Shown: positions 16,828 to 25,658 of the stretch, piece by piece
Position numbering within the stretch: the first letter of the stretch is position 1
How the letters are laid out: each line of letters starts with the position of its first letter
Source: Thermoguttaceae bacterium
GTDB taxonomy: Bacteria; Planctomycetota; Planctomycetia; Pirellulales; Thermoguttaceae
Direction of reading: 5' to 3'
Length of the DNA: 49,962 nt
NCBI GenBank assembly: GCA_017937685.1
Contig: JAGBDD010000218.1
Coordinates: 1 to 49,962, forward strand
Translations under genes and position numbers: made by a program
The notes under the pieces: model-generated
Told to the model about the DNA's origin: nothing
What the model saw: only the letters and a program-made list of their open reading frames with translations
The model's database searches: none

Positions 16828-17868
16828 TTGAAAACGTCGCTAACGATCGGGAACGTCGTCGTTTCGCCGCCGGTTTTGTCGGCGCCGATGGCCGGGTACA
16901 CCAACTTTGCGCATCGGGAGCTGTTGCGTTATCTCGGCGGGGTCGGGCTGATCGCGACGGAGATGGTCAGCGCTCGGGCGTTCGTCTGTATGGAGGCGCG
17001 CGGGGACGGCGAGCCGCCGCGACTTTGGGGCGTCGCCGAGGAGCCGCGACCGTTGGCGGTTCAAATTTGGGACAATACGCCGGAAACGCTCGAAGAATTG
17101 GCGCGCCGACTCGCAAAAGAGCTGAACGTCAGCGTCGTCGACTTGAATTTCGGCTGTCCGGCGCCGGCGATCGCGAAACGGTCGGCGAGCGGTTCCTATT
17201 TGCTCCGCGACCCGGCGAAAGTCGGCGAATTGGTCGGGCGGGTCGCTCGGATTTGCGCGCCGACCCCGGTTACCGCGAAGATTCGGCTCGGGCTGACCGC
17301 CGATTCCGTCAACGCCGTCGACGTCGCGCAAGCGGTCGAGGAAGCGGGCGCCGCCGCGCTGACCGTTCACGGGCGCACCGCGAAGCAGATGTATTCCGGT
17401 TTTGCCGATTGGGACGAAATCGCGAAGATTAAGGGCGTCCTCCGCAAGATTCCGTTGATCGGGAACGGCGATATTAAAACGCCGAGCGAAGCGGTCGAGC
17501 GGCTCCAAAATTACCCGGTCGACGGGATTATGATCGGACGCGCCGGTCTCGACAAACCTTGGATTTTCCGACAGATAGCGCAAGCGCTTCGCGGCGAAAC
17601 GCCCGAGCCCGACCCGACGCTCCGCCAACAGCGCGACCTCCTCTTGAAGCATTATTCGCTCGTCGTCGACCGTTTCGGTAGAGAACGCGCGGTCGTGATG
17701 ATGCGCAAAATCGCTTGTCATTATTCTAAAGGAAGGCCCGGCGGACGCAACTTCCGCGACAAAATCGCCCGCGTCGCGACCGAAGAGGAGTTCTTGGCGA
17801 CCGTCCGCGACGCGTTCGTCGTCGAACCGGACGAAACGGAAGCGGGGAGCGAAACGAACGAAAGTTAG
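16828..17868 (+). CDS. dusB: tRNA-dihydrouridine synthase (DusB type)
   Basis: 346 residues from TTG 16828, with AAGGG 7 bases before it. The frame extends up to 16693, but that point lies inside a consensus -10 box. FMN enzyme that reduces uridines in tRNA D-loops. Visible: PVLSAPMAGYTNFAHRELL (N-terminal FMN loop), ATEMVSARA, the catalytic Cys in VVDLNFGCPAPAIAK, TVHGRTAKQMYSG, the phosphate-binding GNGDIKTPSEA, and the DusB-like GRAGLDKPWIFRQIA. Length matches DusB. A promoter is at 16667-16694 and no downstream gene overlaps. DusB rather than another Dus subgroup is judged from the GRAGLDKPWIF motif. Confidence 0.93.
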   Translation: MKTSLTIGNVVVSPPVLSAPMAGYTNFAHRELLRYLGGVGLIATEMVSARAFVCMEARGDGEPPRLWGVAEEPRPLAVQIWDNTPETLEELARRLAKELNVSVVDLNFGCPAPAIAKRSASGSYLLRDPAKVGELVGRVARICAPTPVTAKIRLGLTADSVNAVDVAQAVEEAGAAALTVHGRTAKQMYSGFADWDEIAKIKGVLRKIPLIGNGDIKTPSEAVERLQNYPVDGIMIGRAGLDKPWIFRQIAQALRGETPEPDPTLRQQRDLLLKHYSLVVDRFGRERAVVMMRKIACHYSKGRPGGRNFRDKIARVATEEEFLATVRDAFVVEPDETEAGSETNES

Positions 17869-18164
17869 CGTCGACGAACAAATAAAGGAGGAAAAGCGGG
17901 AATTTTAAGACGGTTGGAAAAAACGCGGGAAATTTAACGGTTGAAAAGCGCGGCGCGAGCGAGAACGGAGCGCCGTTTTAACGCGTAAAGTCCGGAAAAA
18001 TGTCGCGTTTGGAAAAAACGTTAAAGTCGACGCGGCGCGACGACGATAAAATTACCGGCGGAGAATCGTCGAAAATCGGACGCTTAAAATCGAGCGTTTG
18101 GGTATTTTTTTCGAAAAAAAAACGCGAATTTGGACGTTTGCTCGAAGAGCGCGTTATTTTTCCC

Positions 18165-18193
18165 TTGACGGGCGCCGTTGTAAAGCATATAAT
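18165..18193 (+). promoter_or_regulatory. Promoter of fabH
   Basis: TTGACG at 18165-18170, spacer 17, TATAAT at 18188-18193. The rest of the 400-base gap 17869-18268 shows no gene; a small ORF at 18000-18250 runs through the promoter and is rejected. Confidence 0.85.
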
Positions 18194-18268
18194 TGCCCTT
18201 ATTGATACGACGCGTTTTTCCCGTCGTTCTTGTCGCCGCAACGCCTTTTAAAGTATAACGAGTTTTTA

Positions 18269-19249
18269 ATGATCCGGGTTAAAATAGCGGGAACGGGTTC
18301 TTATCTCCCCGAGCGCGTCGTTACCAACGACGAACTCGCGGAACGTTTGCCGAAAACGTCGGACGAATGGATTTTTTCGCACACCGGCATTCGCTCGCGG
18401 CACATCGCCGCCGACGACGAATCCGCTTCGTCGATGGGGCTGATCGCGGCGCAACGAGCGATGGAATCGGCGGGAATCGGGCCGGACGATTTGGGAATGA
18501 TCATCGTCAGCACGTCGACGCCGGACTACGCGCCGACGCCGTTGACCTCTTGCGTTATTCAAGATAAGCTCGGCGCGAAAAACGCCGCCGCGTTCGATAT
18601 GAGCGCCGCTTGTTGCGGGTTCATTTACAACCTGGAAATTGCGAAAAACTTCTTTTCGAACCCGAATTTCCGCCGTCCGATTTTGCTGATCGGCTCCGAA
18701 GTGATGTCGCGGAAAGTCGACTGGGACGATCATAAAACCTGTATTCTGTTCGGCGACGGCGCCGGCGCGGCGGTTTTGACGGCCAGCGACGACGAAAGCG
18801 GAATCGTCGACTCGACGATGAAGGCCGACGGCGCGGGGGGGAAACACTTGACGCTCGAAGGCGGTTGTCGGTCGAGCGATTCGCTTCATCATCCGTTGGC
18901 GCACGTCTTGCAAATGGGCGGAACGCAGGTTTACTCCTTCGCGGTGAAGGCGTTGGCCGAGGTTGCGAACGAGTTGGCGGCGCGCAACGGGCTGACGTTC
19001 GACGACGTGAAGCGGATTATCCCGCACCAAGCGAATTATCGGATCATTTGCTCGGCGGCCGACCGCTTGAAGTTGCCGGAAGAAAAGTTTTACATTAACG
19101 TCGAGCGCGTCGCGAACACCGCGTCGGCGTCGATTCCGATCGCTCTCGACGAGATGAATCGCGGCGGTTTGTTGAAGCGCGGCGACAAATTGCTCCTCGC
19201 CGGATTCGGCGCCGGGCTCACTTACGGCGGAAACTACCTCGTTTGGTAG
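18269..19249 (+). CDS. fabH: 3-oxoacyl-[acyl-carrier-protein] synthase III (FabH)
   Basis: 326 residues from ATG 18269 (MIRVKIAGTGSYLPERVVTN). FabH condenses acetyl-CoA with malonyl-ACP to start fatty-acid synthesis. The Cys-His-Asn triad is visible: Cys115 in FDMSAACCGFIYN, His in RIIPHQANYRI, Asn in VERVANTASASIP. TPDYAPTPLTSCVIQ and the C-terminal LLAGFGAGLTYGG also match. A second Cys (116) follows the nucleophile where Ala is common; this is seen in some homologues. It is transcribed from a consensus promoter 75 bases upstream. No other fab gene or plsX/acpP is adjacent. Confidence 0.95.
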   Translation: MIRVKIAGTGSYLPERVVTNDELAERLPKTSDEWIFSHTGIRSRHIAADDESASSMGLIAAQRAMESAGIGPDDLGMIIVSTSTPDYAPTPLTSCVIQDKLGAKNAAAFDMSAACCGFIYNLEIAKNFFSNPNFRRPILLIGSEVMSRKVDWDDHKTCILFGDGAGAAVLTASDDESGIVDSTMKADGAGGKHLTLEGGCRSSDSLHHPLAHVLQMGGTQVYSFAVKALAEVANELAARNGLTFDDVKRIIPHQANYRIICSAADRLKLPEEKFYINVERVANTASASIPIALDEMNRGGLLKRGDKLLLAGFGAGLTYGGNYLVW

Positions 19250-19385
19250 CGCGGGGGATTTAGGAAAAATAAGCGTCGGCGAACGTTTCGGCGCTTTCGA
19301 GAAATTCGGCGGTCGGGGCGTTTTCGATAAAACGCTTGAAGGTCGCCGAATTTTCGCGTTTTAAGGACGAGCGGGGAAGCGGTTT

Positions 19386-19475
19386 GCGTTGTTTGGGCAA
19401 ATTAGACGCTGAAAACGGGCCGCGTTGTTTGGGAAATTAACGCCCGAAAAACAGGTCGCGTCGTTTGGGAAAGCG
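19386..19475 (+). repeat. Imperfect 36-bp tandem repeat upstream of gmd
   Basis: GCGTTGTTTGGG-type units start at 19386, 19422 and 19458, exactly 36 bases apart; the third is partial. There are no unique spacers between units, so this is a tandem duplication and not a CRISPR array. It lies about 70-150 bases upstream of the gmd start, in the otherwise empty gap 19250-19543. Confidence 0.75.
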
Positions 19476-19543
19476 CCGTGTTTAACGGCGGCGGCAAAAA
19501 CAGGCGGTTTGCGTCGAATAAGAAAAACAGGAAGGAATTAACG

Positions 19544-20596
19544 ATGAAAACGGCGTTGGTAACCGGCGCGACCGGGCAAGACGGCTCTTACTTGATTCGC
19601 AAGCTCTTGGCGGAAGGGCGCCGCGTTTGCGGAATCGTCCGCCGCTCGTCGACGCCGAACACGAGCCGAATCGCCGACCTGACGCCGGGCGTCCAAGCGA
19701 ACGGTTCCGAACTCTTTTTCCGAACCGGCGACCTGACCGACTCGTCGAGTTTGACGCGCATTTTGGCCGAGTTCGAGCCGGACGAAGTTTACAACTTGGC
19801 GGCGCAGTCGGACGTTCGCGTCTCGTTCGACGTTCCGGAGCAAACCGCCGACGTCGACGCGCTCGGAACGCTCCGCCTTTTGGAGGGAATCCGCCGACTC
19901 GGTTTGACCGAAAAAACGCGCTTCTACCAAGCGTCGACGTCGGAGCTGTTCGGCGACGTTCGCGAAAAGCCGCAACGGGAAACGACGCCGTTCGCGCCGC
20001 GCAGTCCTTACGCCGTCGCGAAATTGTACGCTTATTGGATTACCGTCAACTATCGCGAGGCTTACGGGATTTTCGCTTGCAACGGAATTTTGTTCAACCA
20101 CGAAAGCCCGTTGCGCGGAGAAAATTTTGTAACGAGAAAAATTACCCGCGGCGCCGCTCGGATTCGCGCCGGGCTCCAACAAACGTTGCGGATGGGAAAT
20201 ATCGACTCGCGTCGCGACTGGGGACACGCCGCCGATTACGTCGACGGAATGTATTTAATGTTGCAACAAGACGCGCCGGACGATTACGTCTTGGCGACCG
20301 GCGAGCAACATTCGGCGCGCGAGTTTCTCGAAATTGTCTTCGAACGGCTGGGGTTCGAGCTGGTTTGGCGCGGCTCCGGCGTCGACGAGATCGGCTTCGA
20401 CCGCAAAACCGGGAAGACGCTCGTTGAAATCGACCCGATTTTCTTCCGCCCGACCGAGGTCAATTACCTTTGCGGCGACGCGACGAAAGCTCGGGAAAAA
20501 CTCGGTTGGACGCCGCGTTACACGTTCGAAACGCTAATCGACGATATGCTGAAAAACGACGTCGAACTCGCCGAACGCGAACAAGCGGCGCGTTGA
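19544..20596 (+). CDS. gmd: GDP-mannose 4,6-dehydratase
   Basis: 350 residues from ATG 19544, preceded by GGAAGGA. Extended SDR that converts GDP-D-mannose to GDP-4-keto-6-deoxymannose, the branch point to GDP-fucose, -rhamnose and -perosamine. Visible: the Rossmann loop [34 protein letters not shown], the catalytic STSELFGD, the YxxxK pair in [28 protein letters not shown], and the C-terminal [22 protein letters not shown]. Slightly shorter than the E. coli enzyme. A GT9 glycosyltransferase gene follows 45 bases later, so the pair may act in surface-glycan assembly. No reductase for the next step is in the window. Confidence 0.95.
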   Translation: MKTALVTGATGQDGSYLIRKLLAEGRRVCGIVRRSSTPNTSRIADLTPGVQANGSELFFRTGDLTDSSSLTRILAEFEPDEVYNLAAQSDVRVSFDVPEQTADVDALGTLRLLEGIRRLGLTEKTRFYQASTSELFGDVREKPQRETTPFAPRSPYAVAKLYAYWITVNYREAYGIFACNGILFNHESPLRGENFVTRKITRGAARIRAGLQQTLRMGNIDSRRDWGHAADYVDGMYLMLQQDAPDDYVLATGEQHSAREFLEIVFERLGFELVWRGSGVDEIGFDRKTGKTLVEIDPIFFRPTEVNYLCGDATKAREKLGWTPRYTFETLIDDMLKNDVELAEREQAAR

Positions 20597-20641
20597 GAAG
20601 GAACGCGTTTCCTAAAAAAAATCGGACAAAGGAAAAATGCA

Positions 20642-22324
20642 ATGAAATTTTGGCGCGATTTGGAAAAAAAGATTCGCAGTCTGCGGAAAAAATATCCGAA
20701 CGCGCCGAGAAAAGCGGCGATTCGGTTGGCGAATTGGTGCTTGCGCTCGCTTTTCAAACCGCGTCTTTTCGAGATCGACGAGACGACGCGCTCGACCGCC
20801 GCGGCGGTCGCCGACGGAACGCTAAAAATTCTCTTTTTCTTGCGCGGCGGACTCGGCGACGTCGCGATGGCGGCGACGTATCTTAAAGAGTTGCGCCGGT
20901 TCGGCGAGTGCGACGCTTGCCGGTTTCTGGTCGCGCCGACCAATTCGCTCGAAGCGACGCGCTCCATCTTTCGCGGGTTCGACGGCGTCGAGATCGTCGG
21001 CTCCGTCGCGGACGTCGAGCCGAAGTTGTTCGACGAACGGTATTTAAGCGGAGTCGACGCGCTCGTCGATTTGATTCGTTTTCCGGCGTTGAAGTTTTGG
21101 AATCCGGAGACGTTCGAACGAGCGGCGCCGAAGTTGCGCGAATATTTTGAACGGGTCGAACGTTTTAACGCCGAGCGCGCGAAGTTGACGGCGACGGAGT
21201 GGAACGTCGACTATTTGAAGGTCGCGTTTTCGTTGGCGAACGGACAAAATCGGCGTTCGCAACCCGATTTCGACAAGACGTTGGGAATGAGCGACGCGAC
21301 GCGGCCCTTGATGACGCTCGACGAGGCGGCGTTCGACGTTTTAGCGAAAAATGGACTCGACGGGCGCCAGTATTTGACGTTGCAACGCGGCGTCGACGCG
21401 TCGTACCAAGGCGCGGCCAATACGAGAATGTGGCCGAAACCGTATTACGAGCGCTTGATCGCGACGATTAAAACGAATTTTCCGGGATTAACGATCGTTC
21501 AGCTCGGCAAGGCGGACGAAGCGTCGAATTTGTCCGGCGTCGACGTCGACTTGCGCGGTCAAACGACGTTCGAAGAGCTGAAGGTCTTGCTGAAATTTTC
21601 GGCGCTTCATATCGACGGAGAATGCGGAATGGTTCATTTTGCGCGGGCGCTCAATTCGCGAAGCGCCGTTTTCTTCGCGCAAACCAACGTCGACTTTTGC
21701 GGTTATCCGGAAAATATTAACGTTAAAGTCGACGGGGTTTGCCCAATTTCTTGCGAATGGGTCGTCGACGATTGGCAAGAGCGTTGTCCGCGCGGGTTCG
21801 CCGAGCCGCCGTGTATGACGCGACTGACCCCGGAGATTTTTTTCGACGCGATTTATCCGACGCTTCGTGAAATCGTCGAGCGTCAGACGTTCGAATGGGA
21901 ACGCGTCGAGGAAACGACGACGCAACTGCTTGAAAACGCGGGGGATAGCGGCGACGCGGGAAGGGGCGGCGTCGAGAATCGAGAGGAGCGAACGACGTTG
22001 TTTCTCGGCGATTTTCCGCTCGAAACGCTCCTCGAAGCGCGGCGCTCGCGGGTGCGCGTCCTTTGGTTTTCGCTCCGGACCTCGCCGAAACGACTCGCCG
22101 AAGCGCGCGAAGCCGGAATCGACGCCGATTGGGCCGACGCGACGAACGTTCCGGCGAAAGACGGGACGCTTGATCGAATCGTTTGCGACGTCGAAGAACC
22201 GTCCGAGTTGGTTCGACGCGAGATTTTGCGGGTCGCGAAGATTGGCGGAACGGCGCGGTTTGGGAAAAGCGGCGGCGTTTGGCGAAAACGCGTCGTTAAA
22301 GACGACGGAACTTCCGAAAAATAA
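20642..22324 (+). CDS. Glycosyltransferase family 9 (heptosyltransferase-like) with methyltransferase-like tail
   Basis: 560 residues. Residues ~60-400 follow the GT9 ADP-heptose:LPS heptosyltransferase pattern: ILFFLRGGLGDVAMAATYLKEL at the N-terminal Rossmann, YLTLQRGVD, MWPKPYYERLIATI, TIVQLGKADEA, LRGQTTFEELKVLLKFSALHIDGECGMVHFARAL. A Cys-rich stretch (CGYPENINV...CPISCEW...CPRGFAEPPCM) follows. After a Gly/Asp-rich linker (~430-450), the last ~100 residues (LWFSLRTSPKRLAEARE, IDADWADATNVPAKDGTLDRIVCD) resemble the back half of a class I SAM methyltransferase, apparently truncated. The sugar donor and acceptor are unknown. It lies between gmd and the DUF1559-like gene, probably one transcript. 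Confidence 0.8.
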   Translation: MKFWRDLEKKIRSLRKKYPNAPRKAAIRLANWCLRSLFKPRLFEIDETTRSTAAAVADGTLKILFFLRGGLGDVAMAATYLKELRRFGECDACRFLVAPTNSLEATRSIFRGFDGVEIVGSVADVEPKLFDERYLSGVDALVDLIRFPALKFWNPETFERAAPKLREYFERVERFNAERAKLTATEWNVDYLKVAFSLANGQNRRSQPDFDKTLGMSDATRPLMTLDEAAFDVLAKNGLDGRQYLTLQRGVDASYQGAANTRMWPKPYYERLIATIKTNFPGLTIVQLGKADEASNLSGVDVDLRGQTTFEELKVLLKFSALHIDGECGMVHFARALNSRSAVFFAQTNVDFCGYPENINVKVDGVCPISCEWVVDDWQERCPRGFAEPPCMTRLTPEIFFDAIYPTLREIVERQTFEWERVEETTTQLLENAGDSGDAGRGGVENREERTTLFLGDFPLETLLEARRSRVRVLWFSLRTSPKRLAEAREAGIDADWADATNVPAKDGTLDRIVCDVEEPSELVRREILRVAKIGGTARFGKSGGVWRKRVVKDDGTSEK

Positions 22325-22336
22325 CGGGTTGCGGTA

Positions 22337-23269
22337 ATGAAAACGGCGGAAAAAAACGCGGCGCGTCGGCGTCGGGCGTATTGGTTTTTGTCGGGGGCGG
22401 TCGCGCTTTTAGGGGCGGCGATTCTTGTCGGGACGCTTGCGGCGTTCGCGTTGCGGTTGCGAGAAGCGACGCGCAACGAACGTTGCGAAAACAACTTGCG
22501 GCGAATTTACCAAGCGTTCGCCGAATACGCCGACGTCAACGGCGCGTATCCGCCGGCGTTTACCGTCGACGCCGAGGGGCGCAAACTGCATTCTTGGCGG
22601 GTTCTGCTCCTGCCGTATTTGGACGAAGAGGAACTTTTCGCGCAAATTCGACTCGACGAACCTTGGGATAGCGACTGGAATTCGCAATTTCACTCGCAAA
22701 CGCCGAACGTCTTCAAGTGCGCGTCGACGCCGGAAACGCTCGGCGATAAAACTTGCCGTTGCGCGTTTTCGGTCGTTTTGAGCGACGGCGAAGAAAAGGG
22801 AAACAAAGGAAAAGACGGGGAAAATAAAGAAAGTAGAGAAGGCGGAAAGAGCGGCGACGGCGGCGTCGAAACGGCGTTTCGAACGGACGGAACGAGCGTC
22901 GCGCCGGAGGATTTGCGCGACGGGGCGTCGAATACCGTTCTTTGCGTCGAGCGGAAGTCGCCGGTTTGCTGGACGGCGCCGGACGTCGAGTTGACGGCGG
23001 CCCGAGTTTTGGCGGAGAACGAGAAGCCGGTTCGGGAGCGCGTCGACTTCGGCTGTTGGCATAAACGCGGCGCAAACGCTTTAATGTTCGACGGTTCGAC
23101 GCGCTTTTTATCGGAGAAAATCGACGGCGGCGTCCTGCGGCTTTTGCTCGGAATCGCCGATTCGAGCCCGACGCTTGAAGACGGCGCCGACGCGGAAAAG
23201 CCGAGCGAAACGGACGCCGCGAACAAAAATGAAACGGCGAACGACGCGCCGCCGACGCCGGAACATTGA
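22337..23269 (+). CDS. DUF1559-like membrane-anchored protein
   Basis: 310 residues. A basic N-terminus and one membrane segment (about residues 16-38) are followed by the DUF1559 core: ERCENNLRRIYQAFAEYADVNGAYPPAF, LHSWRVLLLPYLDEEELFAQIRLDEPWDS, CASTPE, DLRDGASNTVLCVE, and the C-terminal ALMFDGSTRFLSE. This family is greatly expanded in planctomycetes and resembles pseudopilins. Here the usual type IV pilin prepilin motif is absent and replaced by a plain anchor. A Lys/Gly/Glu-rich low-complexity insert lies at ~155-178. Function unknown. It starts 12 bases after the GT9 stop, so it is likely co-transcribed, and it ends at a strong bidirectional terminator. Confidence 0.85.
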   Translation: MKTAEKNAARRRRAYWFLSGAVALLGAAILVGTLAAFALRLREATRNERCENNLRRIYQAFAEYADVNGAYPPAFTVDAEGRKLHSWRVLLLPYLDEEELFAQIRLDEPWDSDWNSQFHSQTPNVFKCASTPETLGDKTCRCAFSVVLSDGEEKGNKGKDGENKESREGGKSGDGGVETAFRTDGTSVAPEDLRDGASNTVLCVERKSPVCWTAPDVELTAARVLAENEKPVRERVDFGCWHKRGANALMFDGSTRFLSEKIDGGVLRLLLGIADSSPTLEDGADAEKPSETDAANKNETANDAPPTPEH

Positions 23270-23305
23270 CGGCGCTTTTCGCGCTTAACGAACGGCGAAA
23301 AAAGG

Positions 23306-23353
23306 AACCGCGCCGCGACCGATTGGGCTTCAACGGTCGCGGCGCGGTTTTTT
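23306..23353. terminator. Bidirectional terminator between convergent genes
   Basis: A perfect 16-bp stem (AACCGCGCCGCGACCG with its complement, loop 12 nt) has a T-run 3' on the plus strand and an A-run 5' (T-run on the minus strand). It can terminate both the DUF1559-like gene and the GH32 gene. Confidence 0.93.
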
Positions 23354-23413
23354 GTCGGCGCTTAACGAACGTCGCGGACGGCGTTAAGGTTGCGACGACG
23401 GCGCTTGCGGCGA

Positions 23414-25618
23414 TTATTTTTCGACGTTCCAAACGCTCCGCAACGGGTAAACTTTCAGCGAAACGTCGCTGCGAACGTTTTTGTCGGCGTTTTGAGCGAC
23501 CGCCGGAGAAAATTCGGCGATCGGCGCGTCGTTCTTGTCGGCCGGAACGAAACACTTCGCGATTTGCGACAAACCGTCGTTCGCGAAAATCTCGATCGAC
23601 GTTCGGTCGAGAACGACGCGGAGCGAAACTTTGCCGTCGATAACCGCGAGGGGCGCGACGACGCCGTCGTGTTTGAGCGTCTTTTCGGCGAAATTCAGCT
23701 CGATCTTGCGACCGCGAATCGCGACCGTTTGCGACGCGACGTTTTCGGTTTCGAAGGAAAGTTCGACGTCGAGCAAGTCGAACGACGCGGAGTCGCCTAA
23801 TTTTGGAACCGGAACGAACGCGCAGCTTCCGTCTTTTCGCGCCTTCAACTCCAACGAAAGGCGCGCGCCGCGGAGCGTTTTCAGCTCTTCGACCGGATTA
23901 ATGCAAAGGCGAACGCCGTCCGGAGTCGAGCGGAGCGTCAACTCGCGCGGGACGGTAAACTGTTGCGTGAACGGCATTCCTGGATAGGAGCCGCCCTGCA
24001 TCCAAGAGAATTGAATCCGGCGGCCCGGGACGTCGGAGTAGGTTTGCGCCGCGTAATCGTTGCCGCCCCATTTCGCGTCGAGCGGCGCCGTTCGCGGCGT
24101 AAAGGTTTCGCCGTCGAAGTCGCCGAGGACGTACTTGCCGTTCCCGCCCCAAAAGACCCAAAGCGTTTTCGACTCGTCGCCGTCGACCGGAAGCGCGAAC
24201 ATGTCCGGACATTCGGAACAACCGAGTTTTTTGACGTCGCAAGTTTTCGTCCAAGTTTTCAAATCGGGGGAGGTGAAAATCGCGTAATCTTCGCCGTCCA
24301 TATAAAGGGGCGTAATCCAGCGTTTCGTCGGCTCAAACCAAAAGATTTTCGGGTCGCGGTTGCCGCCGACGATATGCGGAATCGTCGGGTTGCCGTCGTA
24401 TTTGATTAACGTTTCGCCGCCGTCGAGCGAATACGCGAGCGCCTGCGACGCTTGGTTTCCGTAACGCATATTCGGCCCGTTGTAGGTGAACATAAAGACA
24501 AGCGGCGGCTCGCCTTGCGGGTCGGTTTGGAAGCCGGTCGTATTCTTCCAGTCGACGGCGCCGGAGCCGGAGAAAATCGTCCCGAGCGGGTCCGGCGTCA
24601 GGGCGTCGGGCGCTTCCGTCCAATGGAGGAGGTCGGGGCTCGTCGCGTGTCCCCAAGTCATATTGCCCCATTTGACGCCGAACGGGTTGTGTTGGTAAAA
24701 CAAGTGATAACGGCCTTTATAATAAACGAGACCGTTCGGGTCGTTCGTCCAACCGCGTCGCGGCGAGAAGTGGAATTGCGGGCGGTACTTTTCGTTGTAC
24801 GACTCGGCGCCGCCGTAAAATTCGTCGGAAAGTTGAAATTCGGCGAACGTTTCTTCCGGGTAAGTCTTTTCGAAGACGACGCTTATCTTCTTGCCTTGCC
24901 AATCTTTAGCGTCGACGTTCGCGTAAAAGTCGGGCGTTTCGGACGCGCCGGCGAGTTCCGCTTCGAACTCGCGCTCGATTTTGCCGTCGACTTCGATTCG
25001 AACCCAACGTTGCGGCGACCCGGCCTTGATCGGAACGAGAAGATGGCGGCGGTCGACCGAAATTTCGACGGTTCGGTCGGACGCGGCGCGTTTTTGGGCG
25101 CTTAAACTGATTTCGTCGACGTTAATGTGTCCCCAACCGCCGGTTCCTTCGTCGACGACGCGGAAAATCGCTTTCTTGCCGAGGAACTCCGAAACGTCCC
25201 AAGTCGCCCAATCGAGCTTTTCGGAACCGCCCGGAACGACGTTCGGGCCGCGAGCGACGCGGACGACGGCGCCGTCGACGAGGAGTTCGAAGCGCGTTCC
25301 GTCGTGTCCGCCGCCCCCGATAAGGAAATTGACAAACGGTTTGCTCAAAACGACTTCCGGCGACGTCAGCGTTCCGGTCGTTCGGTCGCCGCCGACGAAG
25401 GAGTTGACGAGACCCGCGCCGCGAAAGCCGGAAACGTCCATTTGACCCGGGAGCGTTCCGGGCGCCGGAGCGGTTCCGAACGCTTCGCCCTCGACGCGCC
25501 AAGCGCCGTAATCTTTGCCGTTAAAATCCGCGACGAGAATATCGCCGTCGGCGGCGAACGCGGCGGTTCCGAAGAGCGTCGCCGCAAGCGCTCCCAATAA
25601 ATGCTTTGATTTTCGCAT
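23414..25618 (-). CDS. Glycoside hydrolase family 32 (levanase/fructan beta-fructosidase type), secreted
   Basis: 734 residues with a signal peptide (MRKSKHLLGALAATLFGTAAFAA). Residues ~25-170 form a beta-sandwich-like domain before the catalytic part. The five-blade GH32 propeller starts near residue 280: the nucleophile Asp293 in GWTNDPNGLVYY, YHLFYQHNPFG, WGHATSPDLLHW, FSGSG, transition-state Asp in GGNRDPKIFW, acid/base Glu near residue 469 in GCSECPDMF. The C-terminal beta-sandwich holds LRVVLDRTSIEIFAN. It hydrolyses beta-fructosidic bonds in fructans or sucrose; endo or exo action is not decidable. First gene of a minus-strand sugar group with the oxidoreductase 40 bases upstream. Confidence 0.93.
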   Translation of the reverse strand: MRKSKHLLGALAATLFGTAAFAADGDILVADFNGKDYGAWRVEGEAFGTAPAPGTLPGQMDVSGFRGAGLVNSFVGGDRTTGTLTSPEVVLSKPFVNFLIGGGGHDGTRFELLVDGAVVRVARGPNVVPGGSEKLDWATWDVSEFLGKKAIFRVVDEGTGGWGHINVDEISLSAQKRAASDRTVEISVDRRHLLVPIKAGSPQRWVRIEVDGKIEREFEAELAGASETPDFYANVDAKDWQGKKISVVFEKTYPEETFAEFQLSDEFYGGAESYNEKYRPQFHFSPRRGWTNDPNGLVYYKGRYHLFYQHNPFGVKWGNMTWGHATSPDLLHWTEAPDALTPDPLGTIFSGSGAVDWKNTTGFQTDPQGEPPLVFMFTYNGPNMRYGNQASQALAYSLDGGETLIKYDGNPTIPHIVGGNRDPKIFWFEPTKRWITPLYMDGEDYAIFTSPDLKTWTKTCDVKKLGCSECPDMFALPVDGDESKTLWVFWGGNGKYVLGDFDGETFTPRTAPLDAKWGGNDYAAQTYSDVPGRRIQFSWMQGGSYPGMPFTQQFTVPRELTLRSTPDGVRLCINPVEELKTLRGARLSLELKARKDGSCAFVPVPKLGDSASFDLLDVELSFETENVASQTVAIRGRKIELNFAEKTLKHDGVVAPLAVIDGKVSLRVVLDRTSIEIFANDGLSQIAKCFVPADKNDAPIAEFSPAVAQNADKNVRSDVSLKVYPLRSVWNVEK

Positions 25619-25658
25619 TGCGTAATCCGTTGTTGATTAAAGAGGCGCGAGTTTTTAG

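Noticed and set aside
18000..18251. 83-residue ORF before fabH
   Set aside because: It contains the consensus fabH promoter (18165-18193), has no ribosome site and resembles no family.
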